A DNA stretch of 64,000 nt from Albugo candida (GCA_040437565.1 JBDOQK010000019.1:434001-498000); one strand, 5' to 3'; positions 23,387 to 33,480 are shown, counted from the stretch's first letter. Made by a program: numbers and translations. Notes: generated by a model not told the origin, from the sequence alone.

Positions 23387-24891
23387 CTAGCAGTCCTTGA
23401 GTTTCAGTTCCAGCATGTTCACCTGCATCCTCAATGACGTGATGAGGTCAATGGTGGGATGCGCTTGATGTTCACACGCTGCTGCTCTTTGATAGGAGCT
23501 GGCAGTTCCAGCTGCTTCGGTTGTGACTGTACCTGTTGAATGGAGTTCTTTGCCCGCTTTGACCGCGTCCAAGTATGCCAGCTGAGTCTCCATACAATGC
23601 CTGAAGTCTTTAAGTATCGATCTTGACTTGATTGCCTCCGTTTTCAGCTCCAGCTCTTCCTTCATCATATCCTTCACCTTGCTTTCATCCTCTTCGTGCT
23701 GCAATCGGTACAAGCGCTCCCTCGAGTTGCTTTGGTTTCCGGTGGCCGTTGTTTGAGCTCCAGTTAAGACGAAAGTCTTGGTATCACGCGTCTTCTGCAT
23801 ACTGTCCAGTTTTGTTTGCTGCGCTTCCATAAAAACCTTCAGATCCTGGATCGTTGTCTTTGACTTTCGCAAATCCAACTTGAGCTCATTGTGTCGATCT
23901 GTAAGCTGGTTTAATTGAGATTCATGTTCTTCGTGCACCTTCATCGCAGCATCCAGCTTGCTTTGACACATGATGTTGCGTTGTCGACAAGCGTCCAACC
24001 TTTTTTCGAGTTCTTCGACATCCGCCTTGAGCTTGCACACTTGTTCAGTGGCATCTTGAAGCTGAGTCGTTTTATCCAATAATGTGCGAGACAGTTGAGC
24101 TTTATCTTCGTTTGACTCCGCATTGTCGTCCTTCAGACGCGCATTATCCTCCTTCAGCTGCGCATTATCCTCCTTCAGACGCGCATTATCCTCCTTCAGC
24201 TGCGCATTGTCCTCCTTCAGACGCGCATTATCCTCCTTCAGCTGCGCATTGTCCTCCTTCAGACGCGCATTATCCTCCTTTAGCTGCGCAGTGTCGTCCT
24301 TCAGGCGTGCATTCTCGTCCAGAAGCTGTTGAGTAACCATAGTTGGTTCTGGACGGATGACGGAAGCACGGGTCATCGTTGGTGCTACATTCACAGCCGC
24401 ACCCATCCTACGGACGGAATCATTCCCACGAGTTATCACTGGAGATGCTCGTCGTGTTTCAGTGGCACGTGTTGTATTTGTCCCGGGAACGCGGATCACG
24501 ATCAGCGTTTGTCCGTGTTGCATTTGTCCTCGAGACGCGAGATGTGGTCGATGCCGTGTCTGTTCGCTGTGTGTTCTCTCGCGCCGTTCGTGTCGTTGTT
24601 GGTGCTGATGCTGGTGTTGTTCGAGCCGCGCGCTGTCGCGTTGGTGCCCGCGCGGACGTCTCTTTTGCATCGGCTCGCACCACATACCCCCCGCCGACAC
24701 GCTTCATCATCGAAGGTGTCAAATTCCTTGCTGGTCTTACCATATTCGTTGTCGCAGTCTGTCGCATTCGCTGCATTCGTAAAATGATTAGTTGACTTGG
24801 AACGAGTATGAAATGAGAAAAGCAGTACGTACACATATTCCCCTGACCTCGCAAGTCTCTTAGCATGCTGCTGCACGCTGATTGGAGACAT
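23387..24891 (-). CDS. Coiled-coil protein with heptad repeats, lineage-specific family
   Basis: The main frame (23387-24360 and upstream) encodes a long coiled coil. A perfect heptad tract alternates LKEDNAQ and LKEDNAR (24127-24310), then come ordinary heptads (VEELEKRLDACRQRN, LDLRKSKTTIQDLKV) and a C-terminus MLELKLKDC. Upstream, an exon beginning MSPISVQQHAKRLARSGEYV (ATG 24891) joins by a GTACTG...ATGCAG intron to MRQTATTN and an Arg/Thr-rich region. The frame changes between that region and the coiled coil at about 24460-24560, and I could not find a clean intron there. The gene may therefore be misassembled or inactive. A second, decayed copy is at 30181-33189. No known family is recognised. 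Its role is unknown. Confidence 0.55.
24127..24310 (-). repeat. 42-base in-frame tandem repeat coding for two heptads
   Basis: Alternating 21-base units (CTCCTTCAGCTGCGCATT and CTCCTTCAGACGCGCATT types) give a 42-base period coding for the heptads LKEDNAQ and LKEDNAR. There are about four full periods plus diverged edges. The antisense strand also reads open through the array, which explains the spurious plus-strand frames with SSFRRAL repeats. Confidence 0.9.
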
Positions 24892-25246
24892 TACCTCATG
24901 GTACACGCCGGATCCCGAGGGAACGGAGTCGATATCGGCGTTGGCGCATTGGATCATCGATAGGTGTATTTCATTTTGAGTGTTCTTTTGCATTGAGTGA
25001 TCGATGCGAAGGACACACAGAATGGCATACACCCATCGATATGTGCCACTGATGCATTTTGAGATTGGCGCCGCTATTTTTAGATAATGCGGCGGCGCGA
25101 TGTACCGTGTATCCTAAAATCGGCGGCGGCACGCACATGCAAATGCTTTGTAAATGGACCTACTGTATTGATGTATAGTGTGTTAAAATGTAATGGAGGT
25201 AAATTTTTATTTTAGTTATGTAACACGGTTAGAATGACACAAGGAA
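24892..25246. other. 5' flank of the coiled-coil unit, GC-rich CGGCGGCG tract
   Basis: There is no gene. It is homologous to 33190-33480 plus 34133-34195 of the second copy, including the run GTATTGATGTA and the later GTAACACGGTTAGAATGACACAA. The right end is lost in the gap at 25247. Confidence 0.5.
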
Positions 25247-25346
25247 NNNNNNNNNNNNNNNNNNNNNNNNNNNNNNNNNNNNNNNNNNNNNNNNNNNNNN
25301 NNNNNNNNNNNNNNNNNNNNNNNNNNNNNNNNNNNNNNNNNNNNNN

Positions 25347-25699
25347 TTTTCACCGAAAAGATCAAACGGAGTCAGTCGCGCATCAAAGAAAAGGCATTTT
25401 TATCGTGTGGTCGACGACCCTGAGCTTCAAAGCGCACTTAATGATTACAGTCTGACACGAGAATGTTCGAGCCCAACAAAGATGACGTACGAAAGTGGAA
25501 GAGATCGAACCGGCGATCCATCAGAGAAGCGATGATGCAGTGGTGAATACTCCCTCAGTCACCCCGTTGAAGTCTCCGCCTCGGATAGATCAAACTCAAT
25601 GAATCAAGCAAACTGAAGCAGTATCTCATCAATGAGTATGACAAATTGGTGCAGAAACGTACAGCTCTTTGCGCAATAGACGACTTCAACGCGCTATGA
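25347..25699 (+). CDS. 3' part of an unrecognised gene, 5' end in gap
   Basis: Just after the gap, one frame reads KRHFYRVVDDPELQSALNDY. Near the end another frame reads IKLNESSKLKQYLINEYDKL and closes with CAIDDFNAL at a TGA ending at 25699. A Pro/Ser stretch (NTPSVTPLKSPPR) lies between. These three stretches look coding but are in different frames, so at least one intron join is missing from my reading. No family is recognised. The gene converges on the glutaredoxin gene, whose stop is only about 40 bases away. Confidence 0.4.
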
Positions 25700-25737
25700 C
25701 TGACAATTTCCTTCATGTTCGGCATTTTCCGTCTCAA

Positions 25738-26494
25738 TTAAGCAATCACTTTGGCTTTCTGCAGACGATGCTTTAACTCTCCCGAGTCGGACATTTTCTG
25801 AGTCATATCGGCTCCTCCGATGGATTTTTGCTGAATGAATACATTTGGGACAGTATTTTGATGCGTCAAATGCAAAAGGTACTCCTGAATTGCCATCCCG
25901 TCGGGTCTCAAGTCCAATTCGACCACAAAAGGAGTCGCACCCAAATCTGCCAGCAGCTTTTTTGCTTTTTTGCAATTTGGGCAGTACGACTTGCTGAAGA
26001 CGATCAGAGAATGCTTTCTTATAGCTGTTGAAGCGAACTATTCCGCAAGTGCACCAGAAGCTTCCAATAGCTTAGTCAGTGATCCATCCCGCTGCTTTTC
26101 TTCCGTNNNNNNNNNNNNNNNNNNNNNNNNNNNNNNNNNNNNNNNNNNNNNNNNNNNNNNNNNNNNNNNNNNNNNNNNNNNNNNNNNNNNNNNNNNNNNN
26201 NNNNNNCTTCTCTGTGGTAAATTGTGTCATAGTTTTATTGTAAAATTTTTCATTCAGCGTGCGTGAGAGCCAAAAAGGGTGCGTGAATTGCACAAAATGG
26301 ATCCATGTCACCAACACAGAAATGAGCACCAGTGCAAGGAATAGAATGCGAACGAAGCCAAAGCGGGATATGCGACGGGTAGAAGAGAGAAAAGTACTTG
26401 TGAACCCATTATGATACCGATTCTCGCCACCTGCAAAAGCTTCGCCCTTATTCAAATTCGCAGCGTCGCGAGGACGGCGATACGCTGATGCCAT
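25738..26494 (-). CDS. Membrane-anchored glutaredoxin
   Basis: Glutaredoxins reduce disulfides or glutathione-mixed disulfides. The ATG at 26494 opens a basic cytosolic head (YRRPRDAANLNKGEAF), then one membrane helix at about residues 50-72 (VRILFLALVLISVLVTWIHF). A gap removes part of the linker. After a very short intron of about 30 bases (GTGCAC...CAACAG) the glutaredoxin domain follows: HSLIVFSKSYCPNCKKAKKL, a segment TPFVVELDLRPDG, NTVPNVFIQQKSIGGADM. The active site reads CPNC instead of the common CPYC. The cis-Pro (VPNVF) and the GG-x-D glutathione-binding motif are intact. The domain layout implies a type II membrane protein with the redox domain in the secretory lumen, as for yeast Grx6/7 (inference). 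Confidence 0.85.
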
Positions 26495-26555
26495 CGAGTG
26501 AGTACAGTGGCTTTCTTATTGATAGACTTATCAAAATTGATCATTTGGTGTAGCT

Positions 26556-26617
26556 ATGCATTCCCGACGTGAAGATGGCTATGGTCGTAAAACTGCTTTG
26601 TGCTGGCGTTTTTTGGG
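26556..26617 (+). CDS. Possible signal-peptide exon cut by gap
   Basis: The frame from the ATG at 26574 reads MAMVVKLLCAGVFW into the gap, a plausible start of a secretory signal peptide. Nothing after the gap extends it convincingly on this strand, so this is only a note. Confidence 0.15.
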
Positions 26618-26717
26618 NNNNNNNNNNNNNNNNNNNNNNNNNNNNNNNNNNNNNNNNNNNNNNNNNNNNNNNNNNNNNNNNNNNNNNNNNNNNNNNNNNN
26701 NNNNNNNNNNNNNNNNN

Positions 26718-27010
26718 GTCATCATTTGTTTTCCTTTAAATCGTGGATCTTTTCCTGTGTTCAATACAAACGTCAGAGAAAAATTCAAGTCATGCGAATA
26801 TCAGTAACCTCACCATCAAGCTTATGAGAATCCTTGTACGGGTCCCCGATGGCCAAATAGCTCGGCGCGATATTTTTATTAAGAGTCTTGGATGAGTACA
26901 TTTCGATGTGTGAAGTCAATTTGGCCCCTGAAAGATTGAATGCGATTGGTTCTATTATTTTATTAATGTTCTGTACGGAAATAGCAACTGTAGGCTCTAA
27001 ATAGATACAT
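26718..27010 (-). CDS. CFAP96 (C4orf47)-like flagellar protein, partial
   Basis: Minus-strand exons give a segment with YLAIGDPYKDSHKLDG, joined by a GTGAGG...AACACAG intron to KDPRFKGKQMMT before the gap at 26618-26717. The pattern IGD-x-Y followed by (K)GKQ-hydrophobic resembles the start of CFAP96/C4orf47 proteins, which are found in ciliated eukaryotes. The 3' part is lost in or beyond the gap. Upstream, an open minus-strand stretch at 27445-27026 with CVVCENRDGSVICPELHKVD may be another exon (intron 27040-26997 is possible) or a different gene. The assignment rests on short motifs and is tentative. Confidence 0.35.
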
Positions 27011-27025
27011 TGCATGCACGTCTTG

Positions 27026-27445
27026 TTAATGCGCCAGAGTTACAGGATCTTTTTCTTGAAATCCCCAGGGACGTCCTCGCTTGTGCACGAGCTCATATCG
27101 AGTACGATCGACTTTGTGTAATTCAGGACAAATTACAGAGCCATCCCGATTTTCACACACAACGCAGTGCCATGGAGTCCTTGGAGTTCCATCACGCACT
27201 NNNNNNNNNNNNNNNNNNNNNNNNNNNNNNNNNNNNNNNNNNNNNNNNNNNNNNNNNNNNNNNNNNNNNNNNNNNNNNNNNNNNNNNNNNNNNNNNNNNN
27301 GGACTGAAAATTTCGCGAGGAATTCGTTGCACACTCGATTCGTCTCAGTGTCGTCTCTTGCTCGAATTACGTTCTCACAATGCTCAGGATGGTCTGGCTC
27401 CCACGAAGCTGGATGCGATGGGTACACGCCGAGAAAAGAGTTCAT
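27026..27445 (-). CDS. Open stretch with CxxC motif, interrupted by gap
   Basis: Both sides of the gap at 27201-27300 are open in the same minus-strand frame (PDHPEHCENVIRARDD before it and WHCVVCENRDGSVICPELHK after it). The W-x-C-x-x-C pattern suggests a small zinc-binding module, but no family is recognised. It may be the 5' part of the CFAP96-like gene. The opposite strand is also open here, which weakens the call. Confidence 0.3.
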   Translation of the reverse strand: MNSFLGVYPSHPASWEPDHPEHCENVIRARDDTETNRVCNEFLAKFSVXXXXXXXXXXXXXXXXXXXXXXXXXXXXXXXXXXVRDGTPRTPWHCVVCENRDGSVICPELHKVDRTRYELVHKRGRPWGFQEKDPVTLAH

Positions 27446-27583
27446 TGATCAATTGCTCTTGCGCTCATCGGTAAGAACGAAAATGAGGAGCAATTTGTGC
27501 GCACTTTTGTACTCAGAATGAGTTCCCGCATGATTGTGGATTGGCCACACAAACGCCAAATGCGTGATAATTTATTAGCTAAT

Positions 27584-27919
27584 TTTTTCTTTGCAGCTGC
27601 ACATACGCAGGAATCTCACATTTTTCTCACATTACCTAATTGAAAGAGCGTGTTTGATCAGTCTGATCGCTTAAAATCATCCAGAAAATCCATGCAGCTA
27701 TNNNNNNNNNNNNNNNNNNNNNNNNNNNNNNNNNNNNNNNNNNNNNNNNNNNNNNNNNNNNNNNNNNNNNNNNNNNNNNNNNNNNNNNNNNNNNNNNNNN
27801 NTTTTTCTTTGCAGCTGCACATACGCAGGAATCTCACATTTTTCTCACATTACCTAATTGAAAGAGCGTGTTTGATCAGTCTGATCGCTTAAAATCATCC
27901 AGAAAATCCATGCAGCTAT
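27584..27919. repeat. 118-base contig overlap around gap (27584-27701 = 27802-27919)
   Basis: The 118 bases before the N gap reappear directly after it without visible change. The surrounding sequence, 27450-28069, otherwise holds no recognisable gene. Confidence 0.9.
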
Positions 27920-28069
27920 TAGTCCATCAGTTTAAGTGATTTGTTGCACACTTTGCACACATCTGTGTCACTTTTGAATTGTAGATGTGATTTCGATAAG
28001 ACATAAAAGGTTCATGGTGTCCAAGAGATAAGTATTTCTCACGCTCTATTTGCCAAGATGATAACTTAT

Positions 28070-29618
28070 TCAGGCGCGAGCGACACCCAACAGTAAACTC
28101 GACTGATAGCCGCTCTCATACGCGAGCACATGTAACCCGATGACATCNNNNNNNNNNNNNNNNNNNNNNNNNNNNNNNNNNNNNNNNNNNNNNNNNNNNN
28201 NNNNNNNNNNNNNNNNNNNNNNNNNNNNNNNNNNNNNNNNNNNNNNNATCTGTATTTTGCTCAAAACCTTTTTCGAAAGTCCAGTCGTAGACTTTCCCAT
28301 CCGCTACAAGTGATTTCATGTTAGTTTTGTAAAGATACAGTTTTTGGTGCGTCATACTTGTGATAAAAGAGGTTTTGTGGACTCCTTTTCCGAGTTTACA
28401 GACATCTTTCATTGACGGTAAGTTGCCTTCCGCGCTTACTTCGAAAGGAACACTGTGGGAAGTCGACGCGACCCGCATCATAAGATCTGGATGCCGCTGA
28501 GCTGTCGGAGTTCGACCAAGGATCCATGTATTTCCATCTTCTGCATACGAATTGAGCAAGTTTGTACGATTCGGAGTGATTGCTAACCTGTTATAAATGC
28601 TGTGTGGAAATGACTACTTTCCATTTGGGTTATTCGTTCAAGTGTCGATACTTTTCGCGGTGTAAACTGATCGATGCTTTCATAATTCGTCTCAATAGCT
28701 TTCCCCATACAAAAAGCTCGCCCTTTGCTGTCACAAAATTAATATTGGGATAGTTAGTCACGAGCATACATTCACGTACCCGTCAGAGCGCAAGAGGTAT
28801 TGAATCCAGCACTTATTTTGGCAACGCGTTCATTCTGTAGTGCGATTACTTGCTGAGGACGCTTTGTGTTCGCTGTTCCGTAGCCCAATTGTCCACGTTC
28901 TCCTTTTCCCCATGTATATACTGCNNNNNNNNNNNNNNNNNNNNNNNNNNNNNNNNNNNNNNNNNNNNNNNNNNNNNNNNNNNNNNNNNNNNNNNNNNNN
29001 NNNNNNNNNNNNNNNNNNNNNNNNCAGTTGAATAGACTTTACCGGATTTTGTCAAAATGAGTGATAATGCGGTGGAGCAAAATATTCTCTTAATGCTTTC
29101 ATCATCTTTCAGCTCAATTCGACCTGGTTCCAAGGTGTCAATGCTCATGCGTTTAGTGAACCCATTGATGGAATGGACTAACCATGGAGCAATTCGATGC
29201 ATGTTTGTGGCTCTTAATACGTCTCTGAATGAATGTGATCGGCCAAATAAGTAACCATCTCCGTTTTCCGTAACAAAGCCTGCATGACCCCTACCATTTG
29301 TTTAGTTCAGTGTCACATTCTCATCATTTTCAAGCGTTGTAGAGACTACCATTCCGAAGAAATGCTTTTGATGCTTGTGTCTTCCATTATTGCTGTCGGG
29401 GCTTGTAGATCATCATAAGTGGAGGTACCCAGGGATCCTAAGAATTCCTTTCCGTAGGAATAAACGGAAGCAGTGCCACGATTTTGAGTTGAAAAATGAT
29501 GCACAAAAGGTATTGAATACACGGCAGTAATTGAGGGAGCTTTAGGAGCCGTATTGCCTCTTTTCACCAATGATAATCGATACTTGAGCGCACTATAAGC
29601 ACCGAATTTTGCTGGCAT
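28070..29618 (-). CDS. RCC1-repeat (beta-propeller) protein
   Basis: RCC1-like domains form seven-bladed propellers that act as scaffolds or GTPase exchange factors. Repeat signatures are clear: ASVYSYGKEFLGSLGTSTYD near the start; KRIFCSTALSLILTKSGKVY; VYTWGKGERGQLGYGTANTK; and a following SAGFNTSCAL. The segment VADGKVYDWTFEKGFEQN and a last block GYQSSLLLGVARA end the protein at 28070. The ATG at 29618 (MPAKFGAYSALKYRL) is preferred, because the upstream in-frame ATG at 29693 lies inside a SINE. Two N gaps (28148-28247, 28925-29024) and several short introns interrupt the gene. No extra catalytic domain is visible, so the partner cannot be named. Confidence 0.78.
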
Positions 29619-29622
29619 TTCC

Positions 29623-29637
29623 ACCAGATCAGCGATC
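29623..29637. repeat. SINE target-site duplication, left copy
   Basis: ACCAGATCAGCGATC (15 bases) is repeated exactly at 29833-29847, directly bracketing the SINE at 29638-29832. Confidence 0.85.
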
Positions 29638-29832
29638 TCTGCTGGAGGTCGTTGGTTCGATCCCCGGCAGTGTGGGAAGCGGTGTGAGCCCACCCAAGCA
29701 ATAAGCTTGGAAAATATATGCCTCCCTAGGTTTGAAGTCAGACTTGAGTGATATTCACACGGTCACGGGCTCATGATAGGATAAGGAAGGTAGTTAAAGA
29801 ACCAGATAAAACAGTGTAATGAAATCCTTGAA
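29638..29832 (+). mobile_element. tRNA-derived SINE
   Basis: This 195-base insertion is bracketed by exact 15-base direct repeats, the mark of LINE-mediated retroposition. Near its 5' end is a perfect RNA polymerase III B box, GGTTCGATCCC (29654-29664), followed by CCGGCAG, as in the T-arm of a tRNA. The remainder (AAGCGGTGTGAGCCCACC... to ...GTGTAATGAAATCCTTGAA) does not fold into a tRNA. An A box is not obvious, so the head may be 5'-truncated. It lies about 5 bases upstream of the RCC1 gene's ATG, on the opposite strand. Confidence 0.75.
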
Positions 29833-29847
29833 ACCAGATCAGCGATC

Positions 29848-30180
29848 CTAAAGCAAGGTGCTACCTCAACTCTACTCTACTGCAACTACACTAGGACATA
29901 CGAAGTACGCATAAATGCGAGGAGCCTCCAAAGGATGAGTTCAAAGTATATAGTAATTTAGCAGAATAGGTTATATTAATTACAATTATGGGTTAATACT
30001 GGACCTAGTTGCAGCTGAAAGCTACTTGATGCACCACCAGCTTCATTTCCAAACCCGCATGATTGCGTAATGACGTGATGAGGTCATTGCAAAGATGCAA
30101 AGGATATCTATGGAATCTCGAACAATGACGTAATGGGGTCATTGAAAAGATGCATATGATGTCCACGGAATCTCGCTGCA
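29848..30180. repeat. Flank of the second coiled-coil unit, two minisatellite-like half-units
   Basis: From about 29968 the sequence is homologous to 22434 onward. Two half-unit relatives of the 101-base array are present, beginning AATGACGTGATGAGGTCAT (30068) and AATGACGTAATGGGGTCAT (30123). The array here is therefore unexpanded. Confidence 0.7.
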
Positions 30181-30766
30181 CTAGCAGTCCTTGAGTTTCA
30201 GTTCCAGCATGTTCACCTGCATCCTCAATCACTTGATGAGGTCAATGGTGGGATGCGCTTGATGTTCACACGCTGCTGCTCTTCGATAGAAGTTGGCAGT
30301 TCCAGCTGCTTCGGTTGTGACTGCACCTGTTGAATGGAGTTCTTTGCCCGCTTTGACCGCGTTCAAGAATGCCAGCTGAGTCTCCATACAATGCCTGAAG
30401 TCTTTAAGTTTTAATCTTGACTTAAGCGCTTCCGTTTCCAGCTCCATCTTTTCCTTCATCGTATCCTTCATCTTGATTTCATCCTCTTCGTGCTGTAATC
30501 GGTACAAGCGCTCCCTCTATTTGCTTTGGTTTCCGGTGGCCGTTGTTTGAGATCCAGTTGAGACGAATGTCTTGGTACCACGCGTCTTCTACATATTTTC
30601 CACTTTTGTTTGTTCCGCTTCCATAAGAACCTTCAGATCGTGGATCATTATCTTTGACTTTCGCAAATCCAACTTGAGCTCCTTGTGTCGATCTGTAAGC
30701 TGGTTTAATTGAGATTCATCTTCTTCGTGCACCTTCACCGCAGCATCTAGCTTGCTTTGACACATA

Positions 30767-31021
30767 TGTTAAAAGATGCGTAGTGCTCAGCAGGTAACAA
30801 ATTGAAAACTGAAATATATTTAGGTCTTTAGTTCGCAAACGCTCTTGCTACTCTAAGCCTACTGCTTTCTTCGACTATACCTTGACAGTTTCCATACCGC
30901 GCATTAATAATCGTATAGTCGCGCATTAGAAATCGTCTGGCCGGCGCGTTGATAATTCTGTGCCGTTACCAACATGCATCGTGCGATAGCGTAACTTGAC
31001 AAAATACACCCTTCTTCAACA
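30767..31021 (-). repeat. Long terminal repeat (left)
   Basis: About 255 bases, alignable along its whole length with 32192-32438. Confidence 0.8.
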
Positions 31022-32191
31022 CTCCTCCTCGCGATCGCATCATCGGCACCTTAGCTAGTGTAAACCCACCAGCTGTCGCAGCTTGGCGAGCTTGTGCTTG
31101 TCTACTGCCTTGGTCAATANNNNNNNNNNNNNNNNNNNNNNNNNNNNNNNNNNNNNNNNNNNNNNNNNNNNNNNNNNNNNNNNNNNNNNNNNNNNNNNNN
31201 NNNNNNNNNNNNNNNNNNNCCTGGCCATTAGTATCGTGTGAAGCTCAGTCGCCGCATAGTGCACAATGTTATCCAGCACTTGCGCGTCAGCGCCGCCACA
31301 TGAATCGCTCACCGCCACCAAGTAAAGGTAATGCTTGGGCTAGATTCTATTTGGATCCTTCTTTGCTGTAAAAAGCTCCATCAACTGGGATGCTGCGATA
31401 CTTGTCTTGAATGTCTCATGAAGACGCTCCATAACGTGAGCAAGTGCTGGTGTCTGATACCACCATGTCTCGACCGGCTGGTTGTAGGAGCGCTCGGCCG
31501 TACCTCTAAGGTAGTGGCCAAGCAGATCAGTCTATACGTCTTCGAACCAGTCGAAACCACATGCCGCTTGAGCGTACTGGCCCTGACGCATTTATGTCCT
31601 TCCCCAGTCCAGAAAACCGGAGCCTAAGCCTCGATACAGCTCGGAGCCATCGCATTTTCGGTAGCCAATCTTCTTTGACCCTCGTCTGGAGCTCTCATTG
31701 CTTGCTGTGCATCTGGTTTCATTCGGTGCGCATAATACATGTCTGAATACGGCGCACGCACAGGTTTTGCAGCTTGTGGTGCCCGCCATCCTGGCTGCCC
31801 CGCGTTCCGGGCAGCTCCTTTTTGGGATGCACTTGTGCGCTCTTGCCCAGTTCTTGGACGCATCGACGAGCGACCTAGCGAGTCGATGTTCATTGGTGTA
31901 CCACCGCGACAGTTGGCAGCTGCAGAGCGAAACATCCCCGATTCAATGGCCGCAATCATGCGTTCGTCTTCATCGCGTTTTAGCTACGAGACCTCCGTCT
32001 GCGTCATTCGTGCATGCAGGTCGACGAGGGCTGCGAGAATTCTGTTGTTGACGTCATCCCTCCTTTCGTGGACCGTCGTTTCACCTTAAACTACCGCTGG
32101 AGACGCCGTGGCCTTTTCGTGGCCGGCGCCAATGCTGACTGGAGTTGGTGCGCTTGGCGCGCCGTTGGAATCAGTCATTGGGCTTACAACC

Positions 32192-32438
32192 TGTTAAAAG
32201 AAAGCGTAGTGCTCAGCAGGTAACAAATTGGATATCGAAATACATTTAGGTCCTTAGTTCGCAAACGCTCTTGCTACTCCAAGCCTACTGCTTTCTTTGA
32301 TTATACCTTGACAGTTTTCAATACCGCGCATTACTTATCGTAGTCAAATCGCCTGGCCGGTGCGTCGGTAATCCTGTGCCGTTACCAGCATGCATCGTGC
32401 GATAGCGTAGCTTGACAACAGTACACCCTTCTTCAACA
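32192..32438 (-). repeat. Long terminal repeat (right)
   Basis: About 247 bases, the partner of 30767-31021. Confidence 0.8.
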
Positions 32439-33480
32439 ACATAATGTTGCGTTGTCGACTAGCGTCCGACCTTTTTTCGAGCTCTTCGACATCCGTCTTG
32501 AGCTTGCACACTTATTCAGTGGCATCTTAAAACTGAGTCGTTTTATCCATCAATAAGCGAGACAGCTGAGCTTTGTCTTCCTTTAGCCGTGCATTGTCGT
32601 CCTTCACAAGCGCAATATCTTCCTTAAGCTGCGCATTTCTATCTTCAGACGTGCATTCTCATCAGACGCTGTTGAGTTGTCATAGTTGGTCCTGGACTGG
32701 CGACGATAGCACGGGTCGTCGTTGGTGCTACATCCACAGCCGCACCCATCCTACGGACGGAATCATTGCCACGAGTCATCACCGGAGATGCTCGTCGTGT
32801 TGTAGTATCCCGTGTTGCATTTGTCCCGGAAACACGAGCCGTGACGATGTTGTTTCTGGTCGTTGCGTTTTCGCTCGTGCCATTCCTGTCGTTGTTGTTG
32901 TTGTTGGCGCTGGTGTTGGTCGAGCCGCGCGCTGTCGTGCTGGTGTCCGCGCTGACATCTCTGTTGTATGCGCTCGTCGCACATAACCACCGCCGACACG
33001 CTTCATCGCCGACGGTGTCCTATTCCTCGCTGGTGTAACCATATTCGTTGTCCCAGTCTGTCGCACTCTCTGCATTCGTAAAATAGTTAGTTGACTTAGA
33101 ACGAGTATGAATGAGAAAAGCGGTACGTACACATATTGCCCTGACCTCCCAAGTCTCTTAGCATGATGCTGCATGCTGATTGGAGACATTCCTATAAATA
33201 AGGCCGCGACATTCGAGGGATTGAAGTCAAAATGGGCCCATGAGATGAAATTCATCGATAGATACATTTCATTTTGTCTGTCTTTTGCAATTAGTAATTG
33301 ATGCAAAGGACACACAAAATGAGATATATCGGTCGAAAACGGCAACTAGTGCATTGATCCATGCGGTGGTGCTATTTTTATAACTGGCGACGGACGTACC
33401 GTGCCTTCCAAAAGTAGCGGCGGCGGACATGCTAGTTGTATTGCACATAGGCATGTTGTATTGATGTAGGGTTTGCAGAA

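Larger units (their letters stand above)
30767..32438 (-). mobile_element. LTR retroelement fossil (short, non-autonomous)
   Basis: Two direct terminal repeats, 30767-31021 and 32192-32438, begin TGTTAAAAG and end CTTCAACA on the plus strand. They are flanked by the 5-base target duplication ACATA (30762-30766 and 32439-32443). The empty site is seen in the intact paralogue at about 23966. A purine run beside the LTR at 31021 indicates minus orientation. The interior is only about 1.2 kb including a 100-N gap, with a short gag-like basic stretch and no recognisable reverse transcriptase or integrase. It is broken, with most of the coding region absent. The two terminal repeats differ at roughly one position in ten by eye, which suggests an old insertion. 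The superfamily is not determined. Confidence 0.75.
30181..33189 (-). pseudogene. Decayed second copy of the coiled-coil gene, split by an LTR element
   Basis: This copy parallels 23387-24891 end to end: the C-terminal codons, the 'MYRLQHEEDE' region at 30507, the heptad region at about 32570-32670 and the first exon MSPISMQHHAKRLGRSGQYV (ATG 33189). The LKEDNAQ/R heptad array is much shorter than in the first copy. Several stop codons (for example at about 30520) and small indels disrupt the frame, and a 1.67-kb LTR-element fossil sits inside it at 30767-32438. The copy is clearly not functional as a full protein. Comparison of the two copies shows that the heptad array and the 101-base array expanded in the first copy or contracted here. 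Confidence 0.75.

Noticed and set aside
24082-24336. Plus-strand frames with repeated SSFRRAL / PPSDAHY
   Set aside because: They are the antisense of the LKEDNAQ/R heptad array, open only because of its base composition.
29638-29690. A functional tRNA gene (B box GGTTCGATCCC)
   Set aside because: No A box, no cloverleaf and no acceptor stem; exact 15-base duplications bracket a longer element, so it is a SINE head.
31331-32223. Several 60-117 codon frames on both strands
   Set aside because: They lie in the interior of the LTR fossil and match no host protein.
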